From Prochilodus magdalenae (Eukaryota; Chordata; Actinopteri; Characiformes; Prochilodontidae): a stretch of 64,000 nucleotides of DNA. A model generated the notes under the pieces. The model searched no databases, was not told the origin of the DNA, and saw nothing but the letters and a program-made list of their open reading frames with translations. Made by a program: the position numbers and the translations under genes. Shown piece after piece: positions 12,894 through 27,262 of the stretch (position 1 is the first letter of the stretch; each line of letters starts with the position of its first letter). The stretch lies in NCBI GenBank assembly GCA_024036415.1, contig JAMWET010004975.1, forward strand, positions 22,501 through 86,500, read 5' to 3'.

Positions 12894-13446
12894 GGGACAG
12901 CACGTAGTATTACATACAGCTGAATTTCTGTATTCGTTGGAATGCAGTTTCAGGAGCTCCGTTAGCTGTGAACTAGACCACTATGATTCAGTGGATCTGT
13001 AACGTGTGACTGAGCTCCAAGATTAAATTGGTTTAATTTTTTTTTACACTGAGCACATGGGCTGCTGTGTTCTGCAGTAGCTGCAGGTGATTTACGGCAG
13101 GTGTGCGTGGTGCTACAGTCGTCTGACTGTGTATTACTTTGTATATTTGTTATGATAAATACCGTCAGTAGTTCTGTGACGCTGTTTAACCGGATGAGCC
13201 TTTTCAGTGAGGGTATAATTATCCCTGTCTGGTTTGAGGTCCATTATAATGACAGAGGGACAATGTGACAGTGCCACTGAATCCGGTGGAGGTGTCTTCT
13301 ACACTCATCAGGAGAACCGCTGCACCAGGTGTGGGGGTGCAGGTGTGTGGGGAAGGAAGATAAAGGTGACCAGGATCAATAACTGGTGATAAATTTAGAC
13401 TGATATGATCAATATTTATTGAGCTACACATACAGAAGTCTGTCTC
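12894..13446. other. No gene seen; probable flank of a decayed transposon
   Basis: Unique sequence. The part from about 13200 adjoins the transposase remnant and may be its 3' noncoding end: on the minus strand aataaa occurs shortly after the stop codon. Confidence 0.4.
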
Positions 13447-13560
13447 TCAGTATGGCGTCGGGCCGCCGTGTTCGCTAACCCAACACGCCAGACGTCTCGG
13501 TATGGAGCTGTAGAGGTTCCTGATGGAGTCCTGTGATAATCCATCCCATGCAGCATACAT
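13447..13560 (-). pseudogene. Tc1/mariner-like transposase C-terminal remnant
   Basis: The minus strand reads W-D-G-L-S-Q-D-S-I-R-N-L, then Y-S-S-I-P-R-R-L, then a short spacer, then H-G-G-P-T-P-Y and a stop at 13447-13449. This order (W..l.Q..I..L..S.P.R followed by .GG.T.Y at the C-terminus) is typical of fish Tc1/mariner transposases. Only the last 35 or so codons are recognisable. The remaining sequence on the minus strand up to about 13960 is open in parts but I could not align it to a DDE core, so it is a dead fragment. Confidence 0.5.
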
Positions 13561-14538
13561 ATTCTAATGTGGTAGGGGTGGGATGTTGATATGGTGGGTT
13601 CAACAGCATCCCACCCCCCACCCCCCACTCAGGGACAGGTCTGGTGATGCGTCTGGCGTGTGTTCAAGACAAGCTCTGGATCTATGAGGGCATCACTGCT
13701 CTCTGTAACCATGACTGTTCTCACTCCACACATGCCCGACAGTCCATCGGTTCCCCCTCTCTGTGGTTTGTGTAGGTCTCTGAGATCCGTCGTGTCGCTG
13801 GTGTGTACCTCCTTCTGTCCAATGCCACCAACAGTATGCCATGGCACTATGCACACAGCCATTATGGTGCAATACCTTGATAAGACCATCCTGCTTCCCA
13901 GAGCCCTACGATGTCACCCCTCTCCCAACTCCTCCACCTGCTCACACACTTCTCCGACTCATACTTCACCCACAGAGGATGCTGTCAACTCCGCAGCACC
14001 AGTCAGAATGATAAGCACGCGCAGCAAGACGAGCTTATACAGTCAGTCAGGTACAGCGATAAGGCCCGTCCCTGCTCACGTCACGTGAAACTGGAATCAT
14101 GTGTCATGAGGTCCAACCTACACACCACCTTTCAGTCCTGTGGGTTGGTTCCTTCTGGGTGCAGGTGTGTTTTGATGATGAGTGTATATCGGCTAATGAG
14201 GTGGGTAGTGCTGCTCCTGAGTTATGGGTCCAAGGGTCCGTAGTAGAACAGGGACCCTAAAATAGAGACTGACACCGTACTGCCCTCCGCCAGGCTCTGA
14301 ATATATCACACAGTTTAATAGGTCTAAAAAGTAAATCATGGTCAAATCCAGCACTTCCAGAAGATCCTGAGGGAACACCAAGATTCTGGACCACAGAGTT
14401 ACGAGTAGAGTCATCAGCCCAGAATGTGACACACAAGAGTACCCCCGACCGCAGGAGCCATTTCTAGCCAGATTCCCAAATAACGGTTTTGTGTTTCTAC
14501 ATTGTCTCACGTCCTTTTCTTCATCTTTTCTCTTCCAG
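13561..14538. other. Intronic or flanking sequence before ZNF-2
   Basis: A C-rich tract lies at about 13610-13628. Open frames on both strands at 13629-14088 lack domains and probably derive from the decayed transposon. The ZNF-2 acceptor (ttcatcttttctcttccag) ends at 14538. Confidence 0.4.
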
Positions 14539-14548
14539 GAATGAGTAA

Positions 14549-15577
<1,029 letters not shown>

Positions 15578-16864
15578 TGACTTGGTCCACACCAGAGGGG
15601 AACCCTCACAGCGTTCCGAGCCTTCAGAGAAGCTCCTGATAAAAGACGGCTGTGGTGTTTAATTCACTGTCTGTAATATAATCATCATGCTGTTCTGAAC
15701 ACTGCAGCTCCAGTACCTCTCTGACCGGGTTTGAAGTGCCACACTGTCATTAACCCTGCAGGTATACCTGTGCACCGTCCCAACCACACCTGCCACATCT
15801 GCTCCCGCTCGTTCACTTCTGCGGAGTCCTGGATTGGCTGGATGACGTGCTTTTGTTTTAGAGAGCGGTGGAGACAGCAGGATGATTCTGCGGTATGGAG
15901 ATAGACACAGCCAAGCCAGCTCTCCCACTGGTCACATTAGGGCCACCACCAGCACAATGGAGTGGTAGTGGAAGCCGGTTCTGGTTAGTCAGTAGGAATG
16001 TTAAACAGGGGCAGCAGCTCCGTCAGGTGTACCGAGAGAGTCACCGTAAGACTGGTGAACACAAGCTAATATGAAATCTATGGTAAGGTCTTTCACAGCT
16101 CCTGCTTAGCTTAGCATTAACACTCTCAGAGGTTCGATAGGGACGCTAGCACACATTAACACTGTGGTGTTGAAACTCTACAGAGTGATGTATATGATGT
16201 ACCGGTATAAAATATGAGCTATCTGATCTTCGCCGTTGTTGGGTCATTGCGAAGTAGAATTTGGACTCTGCGGTTTTCCAGTGCCTCCCTGCTGTACTGC
16301 TGAAGCTCCGTCAGGCAGCATGGGAACTGCGCATGGCTATTCCCTAATCCAGCAGTAAATTCTCAGGTGGATTAGGAAGTGGTCTCTAATCTCGCCACTC
16401 CAGAACATTAAGATATTTCTGTTTAGCTTTGGCGAACAGCTCGTAGTTGAGAAGACAACTCTCACAGGGCTACGGTTTTTCACAGACGGGTGGAGGATCT
16501 GCTTCCTGTGTTTGACTTTATTCCCTCTTCTGAAGTATATGGTCATGCCCTGCCACCAGCATGCTTCCCAGTGGGAACGAGTGTTAATGACGGGGTTTAG
16601 TCTGATGACGTTTGGTCTCTTTAGACCGTAGGACCCTGTTCCAGCTGATGGGTTATGAGAGTCATATCGACAGAGCTGAATTCCTCTCTGACTAGCTTCT
16701 GTCTAAATACCATAAAACATGGAGAACATTCCTGTCTCAGTGCTGTACACTGGAGTATCGGTACAACATTGGACACCTAAGAAACACTACACTAGGTGGT
16801 CCTACAGATGGTCAGTGGGGTCCAGGTCTGGGGAATTAGGGGGCCGGGGTAGTACTTGTGACAG
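15578..16864 (+). other. ZNF-2 3' flank
   Basis: Unique sequence, presumably 3' UTR and intergenic. No convincing AATAAA lies close to the stop. No other gene is seen. Confidence 0.45.
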
Positions 16865-16865
16865 T

Positions 16866-17045
16866 GTAGGTGGTCTGCGGGGATGGGTGTAGGTGGTCTG
16901 CTGGGATGGGTGTAGGTGGTCTGCGGGGATGGGTGTAGGTGGTCTGTGGGGATGGGTATAGGTGGTCTGCTGGGATGCGGTGTAGGTGGTCTGCAGGGAT
17001 GGGTGTAGGTCTGCAGGGATGGGTGTAGGTGGTCTGCCGGGGTCT
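16866..17045. repeat. 23-bp minisatellite (ggtctgcggggatgggtgta...)
   Basis: About eight copies of a G-rich 23-bp unit ggtctgcggggatgggtgta plus ggt. Confidence 0.88.
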
Positions 17046-17944
17046 GTGGGGGTCTCTGATGGTCTGTGGGGGTCTTTTTCAGTGTGTTGTAAGAACAGTG
17101 TGATCTTATTTGGGTGTTTCGGGGGTTGGAGGACTCGGTGGTGCTGATATTACTGGTTTTGGCGTTCGGGTGTTTGGACTAACGTCTGAACTATAACCCT
17201 AACGCCGAGCTCGTTTGAACTTTAGTCTCATTAGGGTAGAAGCATGTAACCGATCGAGTCAGATACCTTGTTAAGTTTTGGATCGTACTGTTTTTCTTTC
17301 GTTCGTTTTTTATCTGTGTCTGGATCATAAAACCATCTGACCAGTGTTTGTGTTTACTGCTGGATTGTTTTCGTAGTAATGAGTGATCTAATTTTTATGC
17401 CATGTGAATCCGCACACGTCTAGTGAAGGCTTTAAACTTACGGCTAGCTGTAAGACATGTTAAGTGTTAAGACTTTGAGTGACAAGCTGAAGTAAATTCT
17501 AAATGACATCGTTCTCATCATTCTCCGTTTATATATTCTAAGTCTGTAGTTAATGACTGGTCAGTTCTGTCAATAAACTGGATTTCCCTTTTTAAACATG
17601 AATGGTTCCGTCTTTATTACGATATTCATATTTGTGTCAGATCCAAAATTAATGTTTCTTTTAAAGTTATTCTTTTGAATGTTTTGCATATTAAAGGTAT
17701 ACAAATCATCGTTACAAATATCAGCTATGATCAAATCATCCACACACAGCTAGTCCAGATAACATAAACTAGGCGGTGTATTAGAGACAAATGTGGAAAA
17801 GTTAAATTACAATCCAGATCTAGATATTAGGAATATTGATGAAAAAACTAAATAAAATATTTGTCATTTAGATTTAATTACGGAATGCAGTGGACTGACC
17901 GTGAGTCTACAAATTAACACACCACCAAAGTTAATATCTGATCA
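17046..17944. other. No gene seen; AT-rich flank
   Basis: AATAAA at about 17573 could be a distal polyadenylation signal. The rest is AT-rich unique sequence. Confidence 0.45.
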
Positions 17945-18265
17945 GTTCCCCTGTAGTCCAGGTGGGGGCGCTGATTGTATCAGTGTAGTTCCTCTTACAG
18001 TCCAGGCGGACCCTGATCGTATCAGTGTAGTTCCGCTTCCAGGCCGGTGGGGGCGCTAATGGTATCAGTAAGGTTCTCCAGCGCCGGTGAAGTAGAACAG
18101 CAGAAGATCCGTTCTGACCATCAGTCCACGCTTCCGTGGTCCAGCTGAGCTGCTGGAGGGAGATGCTTCAGAGCAGGTAGGACTGTTTAGTAGCTCTACA
18201 GGGGCTTTTACTGCACATGCGCACTAACGCTCGGAGAGATCAGTCTGAGAAGCAGAGTGGAAACA
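17945..18265 (+). promoter_or_regulatory. Leader module C, upstream of ZNF-3
   Basis: A CTCF-like ccaggtgggggcgct (17958-17972) is followed by a decayed copy near 18002 and a third box ending gccggtgggggcgct (about 18043-18057), each separated by the linker gtatcagtgtagttcc. Then come a diverged gctgctggagggag, ctacagggg and tgcacatgcgca (18212-18223). This is the most diverged of the NRF1-bearing modules. It lies 2.5 kb before the ZNF-3 exon, with the 30-bp array between. Confidence 0.55.
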
Positions 18266-18439
18266 GCGAAGCCAGACGCGCTTAGGGAAAGTCTAGTTAC
18301 GCAATCCAGACATGAGGGAATTCCAGGAGCCCTGTAAACCCAAACATCCGGAGCTGATCTTCAACCCTGACCTGATAGGAAGTGTTCATGAACTCTAATT
18401 ACAGGGGCTGTGTGTCAGAGCTTCCGCTGCAGCAGCGGG

Positions 18440-20690
18440 TTTAATGAGGGGGTTGTTGAGTCTGTGGTGGTGGTTGGGGGAGCTGTTGAGTCTGTGGTGG
18501 TGATTGGGGGAGCTGTTGAGTCTGTGGTGGTGATTGGGGGAGCTGTTGAGTCTGTGGTGGTGATTGAGGGAGTTGTTGAGTCTGTGGTGGTGATTGGGGG
18601 AGCTGTTGAGTCTGTGGTGGTGATTGGGGGAGCTGTTGAGTCTGTGGTGGTGATTGGGGGAGCTGTTGAGTCTGTGGTGGTGATTGGGGGGGTTGTTGAG
18701 TCTGTGGTGGTGATTGGGGGGGTTGTTGAGTCTGTGGTGGTGGTTGGGGGAGCTGTTGAGTCTGTGGTGGTGATTGGGGGAGCTGTTGAGTCTGTGGTGG
18801 TGGTTGGGGGAGCTGTTGAGTCTGTGGTGGTGGTTGGGGGAGCTGTTGAGTCTGTGGTGGTGGTTGGGGGAGCTGTTGAGTCTGTGGTGGTGATTGGGGG
18901 AGCTGTTGAGTCTGTGGTGGTGGTTGGGGGAGTTGTTGTTGAGTCTGTGGTGGTGGTTGGGGGAGTTGTTGTTGAGTCTGTGGTGGTGATTGGGGGAGCT
19001 GTTGAGTCTGTGGTGGTGATTTAGGGAGTTGTTGAGTCTGTGGTGGTGATTGGGGGAGCTGTTGAGTCTGTGGTGGTGATTGGGGGAGTTGTTGAGTCTG
19101 TGGTGGTGATTGGGGGAGCTGTTGAGTCTGTGGTGGTGATTGGGGGGGTTGTTGAGTCGTCTGTGGTGGTGATTGGGGGGGTTGTTGAGTCGTCTGTGGT
19201 GGTGATTGGGGGGGTTGTTGAGTCGTCTGTGGTGGTGATTGGGGGAGTTGTTGAGTCTGTGGTGGTGGTGATTGGGGGAGTTGTTGAGTCTGTGGTGGTG
19301 GTGATTGGGGGAGTTGTTGAGTCTGTGGTGGTGGTGATTGGGGGAGTTGTTGAGTCTGTGGTGGTGGTGATTGGGGGAGTTGTTGAGTCTGTGGTGGTGG
19401 TGATTGGGGGAGTTGTTGAGTCTGTGGTGGTGGTGATTGGGGGAGTTGTTGAGTCTGTGGTGGTGGTGATTGGGGGAGCTGTTGAGTCTGTGGTGGTGGT
19501 GATTGGGGGGAGTTGTTGAGTCTGTGGTGGTGGGTGGGGGATTGTTGAGGGGATGGTGTTGGGTCTGTTGAGTCTGTGGTGGTGGTGATTGGGGGGAGTT
19601 GTTGAGTCTGTGGTGGTGATTGAGGGAGTTGTTGAGTCAGGTGGTGGTTGGGGGCGTTGTTGAGTCTGTGGTGGTTGGGGGAGTTGTTGAGTCTGTGGTG
19701 GTGATTGGGGGAAGTTGTTGAGTCTGTGGTGGTAATTGGGGGAAGTTGTTGAGTCTGTGGTGGTGATTGAGGGAGTTGTTGAGTCTGTGGTGGTGATTGG
19801 GGGGAGTTGTTGAGTCTGTGGTGTGATTGGGGGGAGTTGTTGAGTCTGTGGTGTGATTGAGGGAGTTGTTGAGTCTGTGGTGGTGATTGGGGGAGTTGTT
19901 GAGTCTGTGGTGGTGGTGATTGGGGGAGTTGTTGAGTCTGTGGTGGTGATTGGGGGAGTTGTTGAGTCTGTGGTGGTGGTGATTGGGGGAGTTGTTGAGT
20001 CTGTGGTGGTGATTGGGGGAGTTGTTGAGGAGTCTGTGGTGGTGATTGGGGGTGTTGTTGAGTCGTCTGTGGTGGTGATTGGGGGAGCTGTTGAGTCTGT
20101 GGTGGTGATTGGGGGAGCTGTTGAGTCGTAGGTGGTGATTGGGGGGGAGCTGTGAGTCTGTGGTGGTGCTGGGGGGAGCTGTTGAGTCGTCTGTGGTGGT
20201 GATTGGGGGAGCTGTTGAGTCGTCTGTGGTGGTGATTGGGGCGGTTGTTGAGTCGTCTGTGGTGGTGATTGGGGGGGTTGTTGAGTCGTCTGTGGTGGTG
20301 ATTGGGGGAGTTGTTGAGTCGTCTGTGGTGGTGATTGGGGGAGTTGTTGAGTCGTCTGTGGTGGTGATTGGGGGAGTTGTTGAGTCGTCTGTGGTGGTGA
20401 TTGGGGGAGTTGTTGAGTCGTCTGTGGTGGTGATTGGGGGAGTTGTTGAGTCGTCTGTGGTGGTGATTGGGGGAGTTGTTGAGTCGTCTGTGGTGGTTAT
20501 TGGGGGGGTTGTTGCTTTTAATCTGTGGTCAATTCATCTATGGATTGATTGGGGGGGTTGTTGAGTCGCTCTGAAGAGGAATGGCTTTGTGGTGGTGGTG
20601 ATTTTCTTGGGGGGTTGTTGAGTCGTCTGTGGTGGTGATTGGGGGAGTTGTTGAGTCGTCTGTGGTGGTGATTGGGGGAGTTATATTTAT
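18440..20690. repeat. 30/33-bp G-rich minisatellite, about 70 copies, in the ZNF-3 upstream intron
   Basis: The unit gttgagtctgtggtggtgat plus tgggggagct (30 bp) predominates at the left. Variants gain ggt or cgt to make 33 bp, and the 33-bp gagtcgtctgtgg form dominates the right end. As 30 and 33 are multiples of three, several frames of 90 to 200 codons of (V)VESVVVIGG are open. They have no exon context and are not annotated as genes. The + strand is strongly G-rich and C-poor. Confidence 0.93.
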
Positions 20691-20832
20691 ATACATGGTA
20701 CATCGTGTTTTAACTATCTGTCCTGTTATTCTTTTTTTCTCCTTCAGAAATAAACCGCGTCCTGTCTCGTCCATCTCCCGCTCACCTTCCCAAAAACTAG
20801 ACGTTTCCTTCCCTCTGCCCTCAGGGACGTGA

Positions 20833-21894
<1,062 letters not shown>

Positions 21895-22301
21895 AACCTT
21901 GTGTTGTAAATCAGGACATGTTAAAGAGGCACACTGGGACTGTGATGATGACGTTTAGCCATACACTTATTTTAGATTCCAGTCGTCAATCATCCATCAA
22001 AACCCTCAGTACTGTTACTGAGTACACAGAGACGCGGGTTTATTAAACTCCTCGACTCTGTAAGAAGATTCCTGTGGTTATGTAAAACCTAGAAGCTGTG
22101 GTACAAGCTCAGGTTCCTCTCTGGGACAAACGGGCATACTTCGGGTGGAGAGCTCCGGCATGTGCGGAGATCATGGCACCATTTCAGTACTCCACTATGT
22201 TTAAAAATCGACCCCAGCTCTGAGGTTTCAGGGTGGAGGTCAAGGTGGTGGTGCCATAACTGTAATGCATTAAGTTTATTTTATTACCGTTACTATTACA
22301 T

Positions 22302-22388
<87 letters not shown>

Positions 22389-22804
22389 AAAGGGCACAGA
22401 GATGATGGAGGAGCTCTAGATGAGTGAGTTTATTAAATCAGAATTCTGTTTAATTTCTGATTTTGAACCATGACCAACCCAGCAGAGGGAGGAACAGAGA
22501 GGACCAGCTGAATGTGACGGTGTTTTCACTGTGCTCTGGTTCCCGTACGTGGTCTACTGCTACTCCACCCATATTCAGCACTATTCACTTCCACAAGCTG
22601 CTCCTCTGGGTTCATGTAAGCTGATGGAGACCTCAGCTCAGTTCTGACTCTGGACACCTGATATTCACCTTACTTCTTGTTCTCGTTGGTGTTTGGAAAG
22701 TTCCAGGTGTAAAACGTGACTCAATAAAATACGTTTCTTTCCTTGTTCACATTCAATCAGATCAGTTCCGTTCCTTGCGTGTATCAAACGGCGCGAATTA
22801 CACC
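21895..22804 (+). other. ZNF-3 3' flank
   Basis: ATTAAA near 22040 and AATAAA near 22724 are candidate polyadenylation signals. The segment contains the CT/AT tract listed separately. No other gene is seen. Confidence 0.45.
22302..22386. repeat. (CT)n(AT)n microsatellite
   Basis: About 20 CT dinucleotides run straight into about 22 AT dinucleotides. Confidence 0.95.
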
Positions 22805-23045
22805 AGTGTAGTTCCACCTCCAGTCCAGGTGGGGGCGCTACTTGTATGAGGGACGTTCTCCCCCTTCAGTAAAGGGGAGAAGGAGAAGCTCCGCCCCGCC
22901 TCCGCTCCTCCACAGTGCTGCTGGAGGGAGGTGAACAGGAGCTGCTCTGATGAACTCTGTTTAACAGCGCTACAGGGGTTTCTACTGCACATGCGCACTG
23001 ATGCTCGGGGAGACAGAGTGGAATATGGAGCCGGCTCAGGAGCTG
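22805..23045 (+). promoter_or_regulatory. Leader module D, upstream of ZNF-4
   Basis: One CTCF-like ccaggtgggggcgct (22825-22839) is followed by agtaaaggggagaaggagaa, gctccgccccgcctccgct, cacagtgctgctggaggga, ggtgaacaggagctgctctg and tgcacatgcgca (22985-22996), then an ATGGAG-initiated short ORF starting METAQ-like (here MEPAQELVLPG). It lies about 540 bp before the ZNF-4 acceptor. Homology to module A continues downstream around 23218-23330 (ccagctgaggttctgtat and similar words). Confidence 0.65.
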
Positions 23046-23719
23046 GTTTTACCCGGAGCTGACTCCGTACAGTTTATTTATGTTACACGTTTATAAACTC
23101 GCAGATTAAATCCAGATGTGAAACCGAATCAGACGGATGAGGCGCGGAGCAGGAACCGGTTACAGGCAGAACGACAGAGGAACATGTAGGGGAACGTTCT
23201 AGATGTAGCATCTTGCCTGTTCTCTCCAGCTGAGGTTCTGTATGCGGGTTCAGTAATGGTGGTTCCGGGTCGTGGTACTTGGTGGATCTCTGGAGTGCTA
23301 GTCCTGGACTAGGCTGGTGGGTTGATTTGAGTTTCTGGGTGCGGGTTACATGTTTACTGAGGTTCTCTGTTCCACTGGGTGATTATCTATCAGGAGCAGA
23401 CCAGTCTGGGAAGGGTGTAGAGTCATTAGGGGAATGAAGAGTGCCTCCCTGCCCAGTGTAGCACGTCCGGTCTGACTGAGTAGAGAAAAGTTTGACTTAT
23501 TTAATTATTAATTATTTAAAATGAGAGATTTAGTTCCATTTCTGTGTGTTTGAATCTTTTTATTTATTTATTTTAGAAACGATCATCCTGTGGCATGTCC
23601 TCCCCTGCTCCTGTTAAACCAACCTCTTCCACCCCAGGCGTGGCTCCACCACGGACTTGGTTCCACCCCAGGCGTGGTTCTACCCCGTGCAGTTAATCAG
23701 GGCGGACTAGGTGCTTGAA

Positions 23720-24484
23720 ATGCCTTTCAGAAGAAACTGCAGCACCCAGAACCCCTCCTCTACAGGATCCTCCACAGGAACTCGGAAGACACCTGGCGAG
23801 GAGAGAACCTGCCACTGCCTGGAGTGCGGGAAGGGGTTTACTCACACGTGTCACCTGAAAGTACACCAGCGTGTCCACACGGGGGAGAAGCCGTACCACT
23901 GCTCGGAGTGCGGGAAGAGCTTCACTCGTCAGTGTCATCTTAAAATTCACCAGCGCGTCCACACCGGGGAGCGGCCGTATCCCTGCCTGGACTGCGGGAA
24001 GAGCTTTAGTGAACGAGGGACTCTCAAAGCACACCGGCGCATCCACACCGGAGAGAAACCCTATCACTGCTCGGAGTGCGGGAGGAGCTTCATCCAGCTC
24101 AGTCACCTCCAGGTACATCAGCGACTTCACTCCGGAGAGAGGCCCTACGTGTGTTCGGACTGTGGCAGGCGTTTCACTGTGCAGGGTAATCTCCAGCAGC
24201 ACCAGCGCGTTCACTCCGGGGAGAAGCCCTACGTCTGCTCGGACTGCGGGAAGAGTTTTAGCGAAGGAGGAACTCTTAAAGCCCACCAGCGCGTACACAC
24301 CGGGGAGAGACCCTATGTCTGTTCCGAGTGTGGGAGGAGCTTTACTCAGCAGAGTCATCTCAAAGAACACCAGCGGATTCACACCGGAGAGAAGCCGTAT
24401 CGCTGCTCGGCGTGCGGGAAGGCCTTCAGGCACTCACACACTTTAAAGGACCACAAGTGCAGTAGGAGCCCGCCGGTTAGCTAA
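23720..24484 (+). CDS. ZNF-4: C2H2 zinc-finger protein, 254 residues
   Basis: Predicted nuclear DNA-binding regulator. The exon is entered at about 23577 after tatttattttag. The frame is open a little further upstream, but 23720 is the first ATG and matches the family start ([14 protein letters not shown], compare ZNF-3 and ZNF-5). Seven C2H2 fingers start at C33, C61, C89, C117, C145, C173 and C201, and a short eighth (C229 to C247) ends H-K-C. Contacts are HCHV, RCHI, EGTA, QSHV, VGNQ, EGTA, QSHE and HHTD. Two linkers read SGERPY and SGEKPY. It is the shortest apparently intact member of its subgroup. The 5' exon part carries a small direct repeat (ccaccccaggcgtgg and ttccaccccaggcgtgg, about 23631-23680). 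Confidence 0.92.
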   Translation: MPFRRNCSTQNPSSTGSSTGTRKTPGEERTCHCLECGKGFTHTCHLKVHQRVHTGEKPYHCSECGKSFTRQCHLKIHQRVHTGERPYPCLDCGKSFSERGTLKAHRRIHTGEKPYHCSECGRSFIQLSHLQVHQRLHSGERPYVCSDCGRRFTVQGNLQQHQRVHSGEKPYVCSDCGKSFSEGGTLKAHQRVHTGERPYVCSECGRSFTQQSHLKEHQRIHTGEKPYRCSACGKAFRHSHTLKDHKCSRSPPVS

Positions 24485-25845
24485 CCTTCCAGAGGACCGC
24501 TACAGACATTTCAGTTAGCTGGAACGGTCACTGAGGTCATGAACTTCCAGGAACAGAGATCCAGTGGAACAATACTGACCAGGAACACTCCAGAACCCCC
24601 GGTTCTGTATACCCTCTCATTAGGAGCTGGTGTGTTTGGCATTAAGGCCGGTTTTAAATATTTCAGACGCTAACCGGTAAACTGATGCACTGGTTTCAGA
24701 TCCGGTTATATGGGGGGGTGGGGCTCAGTGTGGCTAGCTAGAGACCTCTGGCTGCAGATGCAGCCCACCGCAGTCTCAGTAACCGCTCTGGAGGGTAAAC
24801 GGTCTGAGATCTTCCTGAGAGAAACCAGTGTTGCGAGTGGCAGACAGAATCAGATGTGTCCAGACGTTTCCTTTTCCAGGATTTCCGATCACTGGAACAG
24901 TCCGAATGAAATGCCAGAATTACCATTTTCCATTTTAACTTTAACGGCACATTTACAGAAACGAACAAACCCATGTTGCGTTTGAATTTGAGGTATGTCT
25001 TTAATGATGGAGACTCAATAATAATCAGTTTGAATTAAACTCAAGAGATCCAGTCCTAAACACACAGCTATAATGTTCTGATTACAGTCGGGAGCGTGCT
25101 GCTGAATAAGCCCACCATGTTTCTGGAATATGGTCCTGTGTCACAAGCTGCTCCTGCTGTGATGGAGACCCACACTCGTCAGACTTCAGAGACCTGAACG
25201 TTATTTTTACCTGGGAACGTTAAAGCTGGTTCTGGTGTTTTTAAACCTTCAGCTGTAGAACCTGATTAATCTTTCAGTGGTCGAATCAGACTATGGGAAT
25301 CTTATGAGTTCCACCTCTGTGTTTTATACAACGTCTAATCATCTATATGTCAAATCTAGTTTTTGCATTTATGAAAAGAAATGTTTTAATAAAAGTGAAA
25401 ATATTACAGTTGAATTGTCCATTTTATTTCATGAGTTGCAGTGTCAGTTTGTGTTTATGGTTAGGGTTAGGTAATATTGTGTACTTTCAATATTTTTTAT
25501 TTCTATTATTCTAGTGTAGTGACAACAGTAGCACTAATAAAGTTTTGCAATAACAAAAAAAATAACATTCAGCTAATGCTAGTGCTACATAGCCAGTCAG
25601 CAGCTTTCTGTTGAAAATCTGACTTTACATTTTACATCAAACGGAAAATTAAAAAAATATTTTTTTCTGTCGAAAACCATAAACATAACTACACCTGAAC
25701 TGAGTAGGAGCTCTAGACCTAGAGACCTACAGGTGCAGTACAGTACAGGTAACTCATTAGTGAACTAGTTCAAACCAAGTTCTTATTAAACTGGAACTAA
25801 GTTAATTAATCTTAAACTGGTCAAAATTATTATTGTAATTATTAA
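24485..25845. other. ZNF-4 3' flank and intergenic sequence
   Basis: AATAAA near 25535 is a distal candidate polyadenylation signal. No other gene is seen; the sequence becomes AT-rich after 25350. Confidence 0.45.
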
Positions 25846-25846
25846 T

Positions 25847-26500
25847 AATTCAGTACATCTGAAGGTACATACTTTAGTACTGTTACTCTCCATACTTAAG
25901 TACATCTGAAGGTACATACTTTAGTACTGGTACTCTCCATACTTAAGTACATCTGAAGGTACATACTTTAGTACTGGTACTCTCCATACTTAAGTACATC
26001 TGAAGGTACATACTTTAGTACTGTTACTCTCCATACTTAAGTACATCTGAAGGTACATACTTTAGTACTGTTACTCTCCATACTTAAGTACATCTGAAGG
26101 TGCATACTTTAGTACTGGTACTCTCCATACTTAAGTACATCTGAAGGTACATACTTTAGTACTGTTATTCTCCATACTTAAGTACATCTGAAGGTGCATA
26201 CTTTAGTACTGGTACTCTCCATACTTAAGTACATCTGAAGGTACATACTTTAGTACTGTTATTCTCCATACTTAAGTACATCTGAAGGTACATACTTTAG
26301 TACTGGTATTCTCCATACTTAAGTACATCTGAAGGTACATACTTTAGTACTGGTATTCTCCATACTTAAGAACATCTGAAGGTACATACTTTAGTACTGA
26401 TACTCTCCATACTTAAGTACATCTGAAGGTGCATACTTTAGTACTGGTACTCTCCATACTTAAGTACATCTGAAGGTACATACTTTAGTACTGGTACTCC
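25847..26500. repeat. 47-bp minisatellite, about 14 copies
   Basis: The unit gtacatctgaaggtacatac plus tttagtactgttactctccatacttaa recurs every 47 bp, with g/t and c/t variants. tacttaagta and tttagtact give it a palindromic flavour. Confidence 0.93.
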
Positions 26501-26992
26501 ACTGTAGGAGGATTTCTATTTTAACTCAGGTACATGGTTTGTGTGAACTAAAGATCTTTTGATCTGAAGGTTTAATTCAGATGAAAATGTTTCAACGTGT
26601 TTGTTTTCTGTTAGAACTCTAAACATGTAGGGATGAAGTGCATTGTGGGTTATGTCCCGAGGTTTCTGTCTGAGTTTACAGTGTTGAGTTTTTGTTCTGA
26701 AATGTTTGTCAGTTTTATACATAAAGGTACGAACACAACACCATATTTAGACATTCCAGAAGGACCACGTGTACCACTTCAAAACTTTAGAGTACATTAA
26801 AATATAAAACAAAAAATGTAACTAATTTCTGATTATTGTTTGATAGACAGCAGTGAGGTGTAATTGTCTCACTCCTAGTCCCTTTATCTCTCCTTTATTT
26901 ATTTATTTTGTTTACTATTTTTAGTTTTTGTGTGTATTTGAAGGTGCCGACTGAGCTCGGTTTATGGTATGCAAACAAGTATAAAGTGTTTG
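26501..26992. other. No gene seen
   Basis: AT-rich unique sequence with a (tttat)n patch near 26890. Confidence 0.5.
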
Positions 26993-27262
26993 GGGCGCTA
27001 ATTGTATCAGTGTAGTTCCCACTGCAGTCCAGGCGGGGGCGCTGACTGTATGATTGAGGTTCTCCCCCTCCAGAAAACGGGAGAAGGAGAAGCTCCGCCC
27101 CGCCTCCGCTCTCCCACAGTGCTGCTGGAGGGAGGTGAACAGGAGCTACTCTGGTGAATGTAGAACTCTGTTTACTCTGTATTCTTTCTACTGCACATGC
27201 GCACTGATGCTCGGAGAGACGCTCACTTTCAGAAGTGGAATATGGAGGCAGGTTATGTATGA
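26993..27262 (+). promoter_or_regulatory. Leader module E, upstream of ZNF-5
   Basis: A truncated first box (ggggcgctaattgtatcagtg) is followed by ccaggcgggggcgct (27029-27043), gagaaggagaagctccgccc, cgcctccgct, cacagtgctgctggaggga, ggtgaacaggagct and tgcacatgcgca (27192-27203), then a six-residue ATGGAG ORF (MEAGYV). A candidate 5' splice site (cgttcccag|gtgagc) lies about 290 bp further on at 27556. Confidence 0.62.

Noticed and set aside
13660..14088. 142-codon + strand frame as a gene
   Set aside because: No domain; it lies opposite a decayed transposase region, and its composition fits an antisense shadow.
18410..20564. Open frames of 90-200 codons encoding VESVVVIGG repeats
   Set aside because: The unit lengths of 30 and 33 bp keep frames open automatically. 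There is no splice or start evidence, and the frame breaks wherever the unit varies by other than three bases.
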